A stretch of 64,000 nucleotides of DNA from Sistotremastrum niveocremeum HHB9708 (lineage: Eukaryota > Basidiomycota > Agaricomycetes > Sistotremastrales > Sistotremastraceae), in assembly GCA_001630475.1 (NCBI GenBank), contig KV419400.1, positions 186,940 to 250,939 on the forward strand. The letters are read 5' to 3'. Positions 12,207-25,227 of this stretch are shown piece after piece (positions within the stretch are counted from its first letter, which is position 1; each line of letters opens with the position of its first letter). The notes under the pieces are model-generated. The model was not told the DNA's origin and made no database searches. It saw only the letters and a program-made list of their open reading frames with translations. Both the position numbers and the translations under genes were made by a program.

Positions 12207-14761
12207 CCCCCTCGCTTTGTCTCTTGTTTCCTTAGAACATACTCAGCTAGGATCTATTCTATAGAAACTAACTCGGTATCTCGCATGTTTACTCATGCCG
12301 CATCCTTTAAAGGAGTTCGATGACAACTCACGCTTGCCTCGTATAACCGAGAACCATAGAAATTCGAAAGACTTTCTTCGAGGACGTTCAGTGGATTGGC
12401 TAGCTTTTCTTTGAAGAGCTTGGTCTTTCTGCTAACGAGTGCAGCGCAAGTCTGACTCCTTCCTGTCGTATCTAGATTTTTGCTTCGTAGTTTCTGCTCT
12501 CTGATCTTGTCAATAGACTTGCAATTTTTCCATGTAATACTGTTTATCTCGGTCAATGACATGGCGTTTGTGCAACTTAACATCACTGCTCCATACACCT
12601 CTTATCTCTTGTTAATAAAGGACCTTATTACGCTCGGAACCAGGTCCATCATTGATGAATTCAGTCTCATTTCCCCAGGTGTCTATGAACTAGACTCAGG
12701 CTGTCACTTACATGTACATCTTGGCAAAAGGGACTCGAATTCTCTGCCAAGCCTCCAGAAACTCTCAATTGGTACGATGTATACGGGATTTCAAATTTCA
12801 AACTGCCTGTCTTTCAGGTTATCTGTCACCGGCTCATCATTTGAATATATTCTTAAGTTTCTGTTCCCTTTTGGAAGATAGTACCTTTACTCGACGACCA
12901 TTGGTCGTCTTGAGAAGTCGCTGATAAATTCGCTTGCAGCTGCATGCCGGCGGTATGGAACGGATGCAAAACTACTTTGGAGACTATTCACTGCTGCCCC
13001 TGTGTTCGGGCTCATCGTTGTCCGCTTTCTTTACTTCGTCAATTTGGATCATGAATTTGCCTTGTAATTGATAACCCCGGTTTCTCATTTATCTTGGCCG
13101 ATTGACCAACATTCTCTCGATTTTCATACTGCGCGATATCTCTTCGACCGCCACGAATCCCCACAGGACTTTTGATTCACAGTGAATTTTTTATTGTGTG
13201 CTACGATTTTTATTCCGATCGGAGGACACCATTTCATACGCATCGGGATACATGGTCTATCCTGCCTTCTGTTCGCTTCTGTTCATGCACTAGGGAGTCT
13301 ATTTGTTGCTTGACAGTCTGAACGCATGTTCAAAAATCAGAACTCACAAACGGGCCATACTGTTTTATTGTACGCCTAAAGAACAATGACTTCCCCGAAA
13401 GTTGCTGACATTCACTTCCTCTTCACTGGCACGCTCAAATCGTTCATCTTTGTTGTGGTCCAAATCCGAAATCAACTACGATTTCTAACGAGTTCAAAGT
13501 CACAGACCCTCAAGCTCTAGCGGACTCATTATTCCTCCAAGTCAATAATCCTCAGCGCTCAGCCACTACTCCACGATTCGTCCCGATCAACCGACCCGCC
13601 GAGTGCTCGGTCCATAACACGTCCTTCGCCCATCCAAACAAACAAAAATCAAGCTCGACCCCTCCCCAACCAAAACCAAAGAAGATGGCATCCGGTCCGA
13701 AGTTCCTGTCTTACCTTCCTTCGCCCATAGCTTCCTCCGTCCTCCTTACCCTCTCCTAACCTCCTCGAGTCTTCCATCCCTTCCATCCCTTCTAACCAAG
13801 TCGGAATTTCCAAACTCGACCACTTCAAATTACATCATTCAGGAATACTCAGGACTTGCGCCTGAGCGTGGGGACTGGATCCGAGCGCTGAGTCTGGGGA
13901 TACTAGTAAGGGAGCGGACTATGGTGCCACTAGCTCGTGTTTGCAACGATTCCAAATTCTGAGTCCTGGAATTCTGACGCTCTGTGTAGGAGGGGGATCG
14001 CAGGGTTTTTGCGGCTTAAACGGAATTTCGAATGAGTGTGGGATTTGGAGGACTTATGGGAGAAAGATTATGCTAGGTTCGGGATCAGGATCGGATGTAT
14101 TTCATTTGTGGTGTAGTGGCGAGTTTCATTGTCTGACCATTTCGGAATGCTTTGTGCTTAGGACGGACAAATTCGAATGGGGCCTAGGAATGGATGATAC
14201 TGTATGTTGTTGACGCTAATGTGAGTCCGCTTATAAAGAACACAAGCAATCAACTCAAGCTACGAAAAATCCTCCATCATAATGGTTGATGGTTCCTCGA
14301 CTCCTTGTCATTTGGTCCCTGTACCTTACAAGATCTCCCTTTCGTCCACAAAAGGTCACTTACGAGCCGTCAACAAACAAACAAAACAGATTTCCTTGTA
14401 TTTACTCAGTTGCTATTTGTTTTCGACCAATAGCGCCTCCGATTCGGCCCATTGCGCAGCGCGCAGCACCTTGACGGTAGTGCACTGTACTGTACGGCGA
14501 AGAAACCCTGACCGCCCCCGATTCCGCGGCCGTGACCACGGCCAAGAACTCAAGCTCAAGCTTCAATCCAAAATCATGCCCGTCCGGTCACTAAGGCAAT
14601 TCGCGTAAGTGATCAATGCCCAAAGAACGAGCGCTGGAATCTACCTATCAGATAGATCTCATGAACTATTGATTATCTCACACGCCACTATGTACACTCA
14701 AATTTAATCCTATGACTACGGGGGCTAATACTTACGAGAGTCGAAATTCGAACTCTAAAAT

Positions 14762-14777
14762 CGTACGGTGCCGTACG
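14762..14777. repeat. Short palindrome CGTACGG-N2-CCGTACG
   Basis: Two 7-base arms in inverted orientation separated by TG, about 2 kb upstream of the transcription factor start. It could be a dimeric-factor binding site; zinc-cluster factors often bind CGG/CCG inverted triplets, which are present here. The functional role is inference. Confidence 0.3.
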
Positions 14778-16457
14778 CGTAAGATTCCGAGTCCATCAGA
14801 TTGGACTCATTGAAGGTATCAGCGTCAATCGCTTAGTTGCCGTGGTCCTGGTATTGGTCTAGTACGAGATGACCTGAGACTAGGAGCAAGATCCGCATTC
14901 GCATGGCTCGCTACGCTGACGCTTTGGTCGGTTAAGTGGATCAGAAAGTCGGGCATTCGCATCGTTCCTGGCGGCACTGCGCAGACGCGTACGATGCCAT
15001 TGTGGGGTTTAGGGAAACGTGGCGCAGCCGTATTCAGGATTCAGGCATCAAGGCAGTATCAAGACTCAGGACGAGGAACTGACGACAGGGCATGGTTGAG
15101 ACTCAATGAGAGAGTCGGGCTGTGATGCGGCCCGCTCGGGTTCCTGATGTCGCCTGTCGCCAAGTCCGAATTCCAGTTCAGAGTTCTACCAGAGCACAGA
15201 ATGAGTCGAATGCGGGGGTGGCGTCCAAGTTCCAAGGGGAGAGCAAGTGTTTCTTTTGAGCTTGAGTGACGGATTGACGTTTGACGTTTTCTGTTGAAAC
15301 TGCAAACCTACCATAGAGTGGGACCGGGGCTTCTTGAAGTTCTTCGAAATTCGATTGGAGCCTAATAGTAATATATGTAGAAGACCATCGATATTGAGAA
15401 CTTGAGTCTAATTCTTTTGTCGAGAAAAGACGCCGTGGGGAGTTCTTTTCTTCATGGAAAGTGGATGTATATATGTATGTGCATGAGTAGTGATTCTAGC
15501 GCACAGATGTCGTCGTGTTGATGGGCGACAATGGTGATCGGTGTTATGGTTCAGCAGTCTTACGGCATTCAGAAAACAAGTGGTGGACGGGAGAAAAGTG
15601 ACTGAGTATGGGATTTTGTGGGTGACGCTGGGTCTATGAAAGGCTGGAGTGACGACGTGTAAGTGTCAGGGGTGAGAGTAGGTGCAGATTGAGAGTCCGA
15701 GATAGGAGAAGGGATAGGAGCAAGTTGGGCTGGATATGGGCTAGTGAGACGTGGGCTTCGGCCCTATCTCGAGAAAGAGGGACTGGATTGGAGAAGGAGG
15801 TGGATGGATGGATATGGGATGATTGCATGTGGCTGGGGCAGGGAACGGGAGCAAAGACGAGATAGAACAGGATTCTTCCGTGGAAAGAGCGAGGAGCAAA
15901 CAAAAAGCGTAGGAGATGGCCAGAAAGGCAAGAAAGGCTGGAAAATGTTCCTGGAAATTAGCGCGTATGCGCTGGAGAACGTGGAGAGGCCGGGGGGAGC
16001 GTCGGCGAGAGGAGAAGCGGTTCCGCAATTGGATTCTCAGGGTCCGAGACGGTTTGATGGAAGATAGTCGTGGGAACTCGACAGACGCGCAATCGGAGAA
16101 ATGTCAAGGCGTGTGTATCGATCATGCGGCCATTCCGTTTTGGACAGCAAGAGGTAAACCAGCACTTGCATGAGACGGCGACGCGAGCCTGAGCAGCGAG
16201 GCGAACGAGTTGACAGTACATGTAAATACGTCTCTAACGTCAGCACTGCGTGAAAGACTCGTCGGATTCTCAGGGTCGCCCGACAATGCGGCTGCCGGCC
16301 CTTCCCGGCCCCCCAAGGCACGCAAGGCACGCGTGGTGGCGACTGTGCACATAAAATATCAGACAAAATATTCAGCGACGGCGGCGGGAACGACGACGAG
16401 CAGCGGGTGTTCCGGGCTGTTGGGCACAGCGTCGACGATGCCGAGAATTGTGCCGGG

Positions 16458-16485
16458 CGGGATGTAATAGGGTGGGATGTAATAG
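16458..16485 (+). repeat. Direct repeat of GGGATGTAATAG
   Basis: Two copies of a 12-base unit, 15 bases apart in register, about 300 bases upstream of the transcription factor start codon. This is a candidate promoter element; nothing else supports it. Confidence 0.35.
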
Positions 16486-16783
16486 AACACACGGGAGATG
16501 GCGACGAGGGTTCTGAGATCTGCGCTCCTTGCTTTCGCCCACGACGAGCTCCCGTGCATTCCCAGTCTAAATATTCACATTCGACGTCTATCGTGAGTGT
16601 ATGATCGCTCCTCTGATCCAACAAACGGATTAATCGATGAGCGTCTTTCCAAAGATTTCCGATTAACCCCGCCTACTCGTGACCCCGCCCAAGTGCGCTA
16701 GTCTTACGCTACTTATGAACGCGAGGTCTTTTGTTCCTCCCGACTCCCATCTCAGTCGTGCCGACTCTGCCACCCCTACCGCT

Positions 16784-19700
16784 ATGGACAACCCCAGCTT
16801 CAAGCAACCCAACAGCGGCGACTCGGACGGCGACACAAAGCCTAGCCACTCCCAGAGCCAGCCCCCCGGGCCCTCGAACCAAGCCCAGGACTCCAAGGGC
16901 AACATCAAACCTGGCAGAGTGCTCAACAGAGTCCCCCGTACGTCCTCTATTACATTTCTAACTTCAGATCGTTGTTCATCGTGCACGTATCCCCCCAGGT
17001 GCCTGCGTGAGCTATCTTGTCATCATATCTCGTCACCACCGTCTCACACGTCTGCCACACCACAGAATGCTTGTCGCAAACAAAAAATGAAATGCGAGGG
17101 TGCAGAGAATCCCCCATGTAAACGTTGCAGACATGGGAATCTCGAATGTCTCTTCGAAAAGCCTTCGAGAGAAGCCACGCTCACGGGAGAAGCTGGATTA
17201 GAGTACGGACCCTCTGACCTGGCACTAATTTTGCGCTTCGTACTGATGGGATTATGGCAGGCGTATACGGAGTCTTGAAAATTCGGTTCATGAAGTCAGG
17301 AATATGCAAGCTTCTATCCACAACACGCTATCCGACCTTGTACATGCACTACGATCTAGTGGAATAGTCCCAGGAGCCATGGGCCCTAACACACCGCCAT
17401 TTTCAAGGCCATCTCCACATCCCTATCGAGGATCTGTCGCTTCGCCTATTTCTCCTGCATCAAATACACCTATGGAAGGATTAATGTCTCATCACGACCC
17501 CAACGGAGGTACGTGCCTCGTACCCCATTTCTATCGATAATAATCAAACAAAAAATTACAGGAATGTACGGACAATCTGGCATTCCATATCCCCACAGCC
17601 GAGCCTCCAACTCGCGTATGACCCATCGGGATCAATACGGCAACTCAAGCTACATCAACGGTTCCCCTCCATCCGCCACAACACCCTCCTCCTCAACCGG
17701 ACCCTACCCCCCCAGCCTCCCACACATCTATCCCCAAAACGGCGAACAAAGCTCCCATTTACCACCTATATCCAGTCTAACAGCTCTACGTAATGGACCT
17801 GGACCTGGCCAGGGTCAACTCCTTCCACCTCATCCGACTAGGAAAGGTTATGATCATCTTGATTCGCCTAAGAGAGGACGGGAGAGTAATGTTACTAGTG
17901 CTACGAGTACGGATGAGGAAGAGGAGGAATTCCCTGCTGCTGGACTCGTTGCTCCGCTGGAGGTTATAAGTGGCTTAGCGAATAAAGCTGCGGAAGGTGC
18001 CAAGGTTAGTCAATCCTTCAATTTGTCGATCCTTCGATCCTGCAATACGTCTGGTGGATTGAAACGTGGAACGGCGACTTTACGTCTTCGTCCCTCTCGG
18101 TCCTTATCTGGGTTACGTCACTACGGGTCTTCTTACTGATTTACCTTTTGCTTTATTCTTTTCTTCAGGGTGATCAGAAGTCCGGAAGACCGCTCAAACG
18201 CCGCAAAACTCATCATAAGAATCCTCAACCTCCCCATTCTACATATCCAGATGGTACGTGCCCTCCCCACTAGCCTATTCTGAGTATAGCTGAGGCTGTG
18301 TATTTTTTGGTGGGTAGTGGTGGCGAAGGGAATTATTCCGGAGGAGGAAGCGAAGGAGTTGTTTAATGTGTTCTATGAAGGATGTTCGACTTTCTTGCCT
18401 GTTTTCGACGCGAATGTCGATACGTATGAAGCTGTTCGCGGACGCTCGGCTTTCGCATTTGATGCGATTTGCATGGTTGCTGCTCGATGCCGAGATGGAA
18501 ATTGTAAGCCCCCTTTCCCTCCGAAATGGTGAGACTGATGGTGGGGATGCAGCGAGTCCGGTGTATCAAAATATCTTGCAGGAAGTTCGGAATATTTCTT
18601 GTTTGACGCTCTTTAGTCCTGTGGCGAGGAAGGAAGCTGTACAGGCTATGATTCTTATTTCTGGATGGTCGGATAATGGATGGTTGAGCGGCGGACATGC
18701 AGTTCGTATGGCGCTCGAGCTTTGTGAGCCTTTTTTTATCGATAAATTGAACGAGGAGCTGAAGAGCGTATCAAGCGATGGATAAAGCGTGGCCGAAGAT
18801 CAGGAGAAAAATCAAAAATGGAAAAATGGGAACGGGGCCTGAAGAACGTGAACTCGTCATTCAAGCCCGGACTTTCCTCTGTCTTTACCTTTTCGAGCAT
18901 CAGTACGTCCCCTTCAATCTCTCTTACCCTCTCTCATCTAATGCCGTGACAGAATGTCTTACGGAAATGGACGTCCAGCGATATTGAAAGACGACGATAG
19001 TATAGCCGAATGCATGCTTCTTCTCCAGCATCCTCTTTCGATCGAAGATGATATGCGTCTCGTCTCTACTGTGGAACTTATGGCCATTCGTGAGGATACG
19101 CATAATCAGCTTCTTCCTCTCGACGGGCCTATCAGACCAGATGCGTATGAGATCCTGGAGAAGGCCGATTACCGATTCCAGTCTTGGTATCGCGATTGGG
19201 ATCATAAATTCGAGAAGAAATATCCGGATGCCAGTGAGTTTTTATGTATTTATGAAACAATTTCGGAGAGGTTCACGGCGGAATAGACTTCTATAGGCAG
19301 TCGTTGCAGATTCAATGGTTGTTCGCGGAACTGTTCCATAATTGTATCGTGTTGAGGGATCTGAAGAGACCCGAAGACACGAGGGAAATGCCACTTGCTC
19401 AAAGGAGACTGGCTATCCATTCAATGAAGATCGCAAATCAGGGTATCGACATGTGCCTTAGAGGACCCTCGTACCGCAAGAACCTCAAATATGGTACGTA
19501 GCTTTCATTGCCCGCTACGCAAATCGATCCTGACGAGTGGCCCAGCTGTCCATTATACACATGCCACGGCTAGTTTCGCAGCTTCATTCCTCATGCGATG
19601 CGCTCGATTCTTGTGAGTGAACTCGCCTACGCGATCTCAGTTTGCTCACTCACTGACACGATCGATCCAGCCCCAATGAAATCGATCCACATAGGCTCCG

Positions 19701-20274
19701 CCAAGACGTTGACGAGCTCGGAAACTACCTCTTCCAAATCGACTCGGCTAAACGATACGGACTAACTCTCAAACTCATGCTCGACCACGCCCGTCGACGG
19801 AACGTCCTCCCGCCCCCTACACCTTCCGCAAAGACCGCAGCAACCACCTCAGCTGTGCGAGATATCCCACAGCCTCGTCTTTCCGTCCCTAGCCAATCCC
19901 ATCTCATCCCGAATCAGGGTCAACCTCTCACGCCTACGTATCAAGATCACTCGATGCAGCCACACCTTTCTGACTCGTTGTCGCCACCTATACATCCTCA
20001 TCAAACGGAACATCATCAGTATATCCCTGCTCCGCAGCCGCAGCAGCAAGTGCTGCCTCAGATGATGCATCATGTACCGACGTATGCGATCGGTCAGGAA
20101 TATATACAGTATCAACAACAGCATCCAGGCATGGTCGATACCAGCTTGTTTGAGTCCTTGAATGCGGATAACGCGCCGTTCTACCTCTCCACTGATTCCT
20201 TGGCGATGCAACCTGACATGGGCATGGAGAGCTATATGCTACCGCCTGCGCAGGATGATTATCCCACCTTCTAA
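16784..20274 (+). CDS. Zn2Cys6 fungal transcription factor
   Basis: A nuclear DNA-binding regulator of about 900 residues. The N-terminal zinc cluster is assembled from three exons: 16784-16937, an 8-base microexon at 16999-17006, and an exon from 17066. Together they give ACNACRKQKMKC, then CKRC and a last Cys six residues on, which is a textbook C-x2-C-x6-C-x7-C-x2-C-x6-C. A short linker and dimerisation helix (RIRSLENSVHEVRNMQ) follow. Next come a Ser/Pro-rich stretch, an acidic run (DEEEEE) and the fungal-specific middle homology domain, with PEEEAKELFNVFYEGCSTFL, GRSAFAFDAICMVAARCRDG, AVQAMILISGWSDNGWLSGG and LVIQARTFLCLYLFEHQ. The tail is rich in Gln, His and Pro. It somewhat recalls PrtT-type protease regulators of basidiomycetes, but the target pathway is unknown. 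The upstream region is long and gene-free. Confidence 0.88.
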
Positions 20275-20674
20275 CACCGATCTTCGACAACCGACGCGGT
20301 CGGCGATACATGTGTACATTCTAATCTGCAAATATGTATATGTTACGGATATACAGGAAGAAAATATGGGTATCTGGATGTATACTAGTTCACATTTGTC
20401 GCTTCTATCCATTCTCCCTTCACCATCTCTTCACTGATAGTCACTGTTACCTACTAGACATGTCTGATCTACAATTTGTCTTGACCTGCGACCTACTTAC
20501 AAAAAACTTGTACTGTAACGTTTATACCATGGGTTCCTTCAATTAGGGCGATAAACGGGGATGATTCTGCAAAAAGCGGAAAGGAAAATACGAGAGAAGA
20601 GTCTGAGACAAAACGCACAGAACGCGAAGACGATAAGAATATTAAATAGCCAAGAGTAAAGGAGTAGGGGGGGC
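20275..20674. other. Convergent intergenic spacer
   Basis: 400 bases between two convergent genes, holding both 3' ends. I see no further structure. Confidence 0.5.
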
Positions 20675-23600
20675 TTAAGCCTCGAAAAGCGCAGCTAGTT
20701 CCTCCAAGCGGCGTTGAGCCATTTCACCTCTAGTGAATGTCGTGCCAGCAAGGGTCATGTTCGCCAGGGCAGTCTTCTTCTTCTGGACCTCGAGAAGACG
20801 GGCTTCGATGCTGTTCTCGATGATAAGCTTCACTGTTGTGACGGGTCTTGTTTGACCGAGACGGTGCTGAAAGAACGGGGGTGTTAGCGAGGGTAGGGAA
20901 AGGAAGCAGGGTCGACTCACAATGCGATCTACAGCTTGATTTTCGACGGCAGGGTTCCTGGGAAACATGGTGAGTTCAAACGCTCCTCGTGCATATCAGA
21001 GTAGCACATACCAGTAGGGATCCATAAGATACACTCGTTGAGCAGCAGTTAAATTGAGGCCAACGCCACCGGCTTTCAAGCTGACAAGAAGCACTTCACA
21101 TGATTTGTCATGCTTCAAAGCCTCCATAGCTTTGGTTCGCTCGTCTCGCTTCATCGTCCCGTCCAACCGTTCGTACCGAATAGAAGCCGCTTCCAGTGCT
21201 TCTTCAACTTTATCAAGCATCGTGGTCCATTGAGAGCTAAGAACGCGTGTTAGAGTTCACTGGAGAGAATAACGACCGGAGGGTACTTACAATACAATGG
21301 TTTTCACGGGTCCATCATCTACAACCTTCCCAGAGGAGTCAACAATGTGAATGTCGTCCTGGTTGGGGTCATAGTTGGCGGAGTGAGGGTTTGATCGGGA
21401 GAATTGAATTAGATCAGACAGCAACGCTTTGACTTTCGTCGAAGGATTGAACGTCATCTGCTCGCCCGTCTCTGCTCTTCGTTGGGCTTGGTATTCCTTC
21501 TTCGCCTTGCGCGACATATTCTTCTGCGCTTTCTGAGCTTCCGTTTCAATGCCTGTGGGTATCGCTAATACTGCATCGGGCGGAACCTCGACTGCATCCG
21601 CGAGAGTGAGTAACGTTTGGCACGCACTGCAGGGGCGTTTGAAGTCCTCCGGGACAGCCGGCCAAGCAGGACATACGCCATTGCGGAAACATCCGAGGCA
21701 GAACAGATGCTGGCAACGAGTGAGAATGGGACGTGCGAGGTTGACAGGGCCGTTTTGCATTGACGGGGCTCCGCCACCAGGAGAGCTGGGTCGAGTATTG
21801 GCTTCGCTCTTGATTCTCTTGACTGGCCGTTTCGATGTACTTCCATTCAATGATGAGTTGGCGAGTTGATTAGCCAAAGAACCCGAGGCGCATGCGTCCA
21901 GACAGTCCCCCGTTGTTCCATCGTCGAGAGGTAACGGAGCAGCGAGCTCGCCGCCACACTCCAGACATTGGGCGATCCCTGTTTCGCGCAGTAATGCAAA
22001 TAGCACAGATGCACTCGAAACGCTAATGCCTTCCCTCTCGATGGAAGCAACAGCTTCCTCTTGCATCGCGAGAGCCATAGCATCCCTGTTGACCGTGATG
22101 CCGTCCTTGCCCATGGCCAACTCCCAGTGATCGCAGATCTGTCGAAGCCGCAAGATCTTCTGCAATATGCCGACATAATTCTTCATAACCTCGTTCTGGC
22201 CTGACGCTGAAAGCTCATTGAACTCGGCTTTACTCTCATTGAAGAAGTCATCGTAGATGGCTTGCTCGTTGCGATCAAATTTGAGGAAGCGAAGCTCATC
22301 TCGGCGAGGAGGGAGCTTGAGAATAGACTCTCCTTTCTCCGTCTTGCTCTCCTTCGTTCGCCGAAGTGTGACGCATTTCATGACGGTTTGTAATCTGCCA
22401 ATCCCGAGTGTCTGGCCGAATTTGACAGGAGCTCCGATGTACTCAGTCCAGAGAGCTTTGTCATCGAGGGGCTCGATGCGTAAGAATTTGATCAGCGCAT
22501 AGACGTCGTCGAGCTTGTTTTGCACCGGGGTCCCCGTTAGACAAAGTCGTCGATCGGCTATAAGATCGCAAGAAGCACGCGAGCCGACTGTAGAGGTTTC
22601 TTTGATCGAGCTGCATGGCGAAAGAACACAAACCCCTGATCAGCAACGCGCACTCTATCCAATAAACGAGATTAGGGACGCACTGCGCTTCGTCGAGGAC
22701 GACTCTGAACCAGTGGATCATCTGGAGAGGACTCGTTGCTTCCTCCTTTCCACCGGAGCACTTCTTCCGTTTCATGCCGCAAAGGGAACCTTTCTTCCGG
22801 CCACTCGGAACGAGGCGAATGATTGGATTGCCATGCATGTCGACTTCCTCGATGCCGTCGTCATCGACCTGAATGTCCGGTTCCTGGCCCTGTTCGTCTT
22901 CGTCATCCGCTAAGCTTCGACTCTGCTTGGAATATTCGCTTGCTAAAGTCGCGTAGGTGGTGATGACGGCGTCGAAGTCGGCCAGGAATTTCGGATCAGG
23001 GCGTCGAGCGTTTCCATGATAAACATAGACTCTCAATGAACGATTGCCAGGATCTGATGCATTCGGGGATGAAGATGATGAGGACGAGGATGATGGAGAA
23101 GAGAATAAAGATGTCACAGTATCTTTGTCGCAGTTTCCTGAACCGCCGTGAACGTAAACAGGTCCTTTCCAGTGCTCCCTGAACTGATCTTCCCAATTGA
23201 CGACCGTGCTGAGTGGGCATACAATGAGGGTACCGCGGCTCTTGACCTTGATTCTTCTCATACGGAGATAATGCTCGGCCGAGCGCTTAGCCGCTGTCTT
23301 TTCCTTTTGCATGGCCTTCTTGGAAAGCTGCGATGTCGCGGGCATGTCAAACACCGCGCCGGAGAAGTGTGAAGCATCGAGTCCGCTTGTTGAGGCCTCT
23401 GGGCACTCTGGAGGGGGTGGAAGTGGCGGTAATGGTTCATCTTTGAATTTCTCTGCAGATGGCAGCGTCGCGGCGATTAATGAGACACATGTGATTGTCT
23501 TGCCGAGACCCATCTATCGGGGATGATTAGTAAAGACGTTCGCAGGAGAGGACGAAAGAGTGGGAAACCTACATCATCTGCTAAGAGCGCGCTTTTCGGC

Positions 23601-24559
23601 TCTTTTGGCTCGTGGAACACCTCGTTCTGAGTCACGATATTGGTCCATGAATGCCCTGAAGGATTTCGTTTCCATATACGGTTTCCACCATGCGTCTCTC
23701 CTTCTCTCTCCAAGAGGAACGTGAGGGCTTGTTTCTGGTGAGGGTAAAGCGTCGTTGCTACGGACGCTGGAGGGGTTGCCTCGGGCAGATCTTCACGTGA
23801 ACGTAACGACTGGAAAACTTCATCGATGTGAGACCGCTGCACCTGCACAGACTTCTGCTGCACAGAAGCCGAGTACCGTGCGTACTGGGCAGAGGCTTGC
23901 TGAGGAGGAGTTGCGATCGGTGCTCTTTGAAAGCCACCCGGAGGGGGGTTGTGAGGATTCTGATAGGGTATGCCACTTCGATCGAGTATTTCTCGTTGAA
24001 AAGGCATGTCGATATCGTTTAGATAAAGATTAGCCTTTTGCAAAAATCGTCCGACGACAGGGATGTTCCCTCGGGGAGTGTAGACAAGAAATTGTAGGGG
24101 AATAATGCACATCTAGGCGAAGATAAAGAAATCGTCGGCCACGATCAAACTGCGACGTACATTAGGTTGACCTCTTTTAACTTTTCCTTCTAAACGGATG
24201 AGCCCGTCTCTCAATAACGGGGCAAGGGTGTTGGCGACTTTCTGCTCAACCACCGCAAAGTGTTCACCGCCTCCCATGACTTGCCCGTTGTGGGCGCGCA
24301 TGAGAGGAGTTAAAATGTTGATAGTTTCATTGTTCTGAAGTTTGTCTGCCTGGGTAGCAACAGAAGCCCATTCGTGCGCGCCTGGGTGGTGTTGTCGCGG
24401 TTCGAGGTAGGGAATTGGGTAGAGGACAAGCGCAGTGACTGAGAGTTGGCCCATGCAACATGGTTGTCTTTGATATTCAGGATTGGCATGGGCGAGAGCA
24501 GGCGGAGGTGGCGAGGGCGACGCCGTGAGGTCAATGATGGTGGGGATGTTGATGGCCAT
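20675..24559 (-). CDS. HIRAN-SNF2-RING DNA-dependent ATPase (Rad5/HLTF type)
   Basis: This family couples a Swi2/Snf2 motor to a RING ubiquitin ligase; Rad5 and HLTF polyubiquitinate PCNA and remodel stalled forks. The product is about 1,150 residues. The start is the ATG at 24559 (MAINIPTIIDLTASPSPPPP). A HIRAN-like domain follows (VVEQKVANTLAPLLRDGLIR to VVGRFLQKANLYLNDID), then LYPHQKQALTFLLERE, Walker A DDMGLGKT (around 23500), Walker B VVLDEAQC, and the TGTPVQN motif near 22525. A Cys-rich RING lies at about 21620-21740 (CQHLFCLGCF then CSACQ). The helicase C half contains TIVFSQWTTMLDKVEEALE, LVSLKAGGVGLNLTAAQRVY and ENQAVDRIHRLGQTRPV. The domain order, with the RING between the two helicase lobes, is typical of Rad5/HLTF. 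Whether it is the Rad5 orthologue or a paralogue cannot be settled here. Confidence 0.9.
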
Positions 24560-25227
24560 CGTGTTCAACGATGAGGAGGTAAAGGATTATTTATTGAATT
24601 TGTATGAGTCAGCAGGTCCTCCCAGAATCGGCGGAGATTTCCTTTTCCGGTGCGACTCCGCTCACTGACTAACCGACTAGAACACCGTCGACGCCCAGCA
24701 CAGTCTCCGAATCGCTCGTCGCCTAATACCCCCATCTTCTTCTCGCACTCTCTGTCATATGACTCACCGCCTTCCCTTTCTCTCTAGGTCCATAGCTTCC
24801 TGCGCACCAGCATCCTTATCTTGGTCAGCAGACTACCGCCATGGCATCATATTCTAGGCGCCCTTGCTCTTGCACATGAGAATAACATGTCATTGTCTCA
24901 AATTACGTGCTCGTTTTGGCGTCATCCCATGAGTTTCTTATCTTGCAAATATTTTCTCCCATCCCGTCGGCTTTCCAGCACGCTGCCGAACTCACCTCTT
25001 TTCGGCTGTGCGGTGCCGTCATAGCCAGTAGCAATATAATAAAGTTTCTGTTTGGGCATGGCACCAGAGTGGTCACACTCCAATGGTACCATTGGAATTG
25101 CGAAAAGGCGCCTTGACACGAATGGCGAGGTTCACGGAACTAATTAACTACATATTGGAAGCTGATCACGTTGAGGTTGCCCTATACTTGCCTTACTAGC
25201 GACCTATCTAAATTTCAGAATCGCACT
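24560..25227. other. Divergent intergenic region
   Basis: About 670 bases between divergent starts, presumably containing two promoters. No long frame or repeat stands out. Confidence 0.45.

Larger units (their letters stand above)
11366..16783. other. Long gene-poor region
   Basis: No gene that I can support in about 5.4 kb. Weak signals are as follows. A minus-strand frame at 11755-12067 contains KYALRVGDRNPAIYVGGV and may be a gene fragment. A TATA-like TATATAAA lies at 12199-12206. A pyrimidine-rich block spans 13730-13800 on the plus strand, and a purine-rich block 15650-15950. The right part is presumably the long upstream region of the transcription factor gene that starts at 16784. 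Long frames in the GC-rich part near 16 kb look like chance. Confidence 0.5.

Noticed and set aside
12480-12881. 133-codon plus-strand frame and a 101-codon minus-strand frame at 12293-12598
   Set aside because: Hydrophobic or mixed composition with no recognisable domain, and the two overlap; no supporting exons.
14740-14770. Possible tRNA B-box-like sequence (TTCGAA-containing)
   Set aside because: No paired A-box and no cloverleaf can be drawn around it.
15744-16067. 107-codon plus-strand frame rich in Arg, Gly and Lys
   Set aside because: Product of the purine-rich block; composition explains the open frame.
16037-16624. 195-codon open frame on the minus strand
   Set aside because: GC-rich sequence with overlapping long frames on both strands, no domain and no splice context; likely chance.
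21549-21869. Plus-strand frames across the SNF2-RING gene
   Set aside because: Shadows of the well-supported minus-strand helicase exons.
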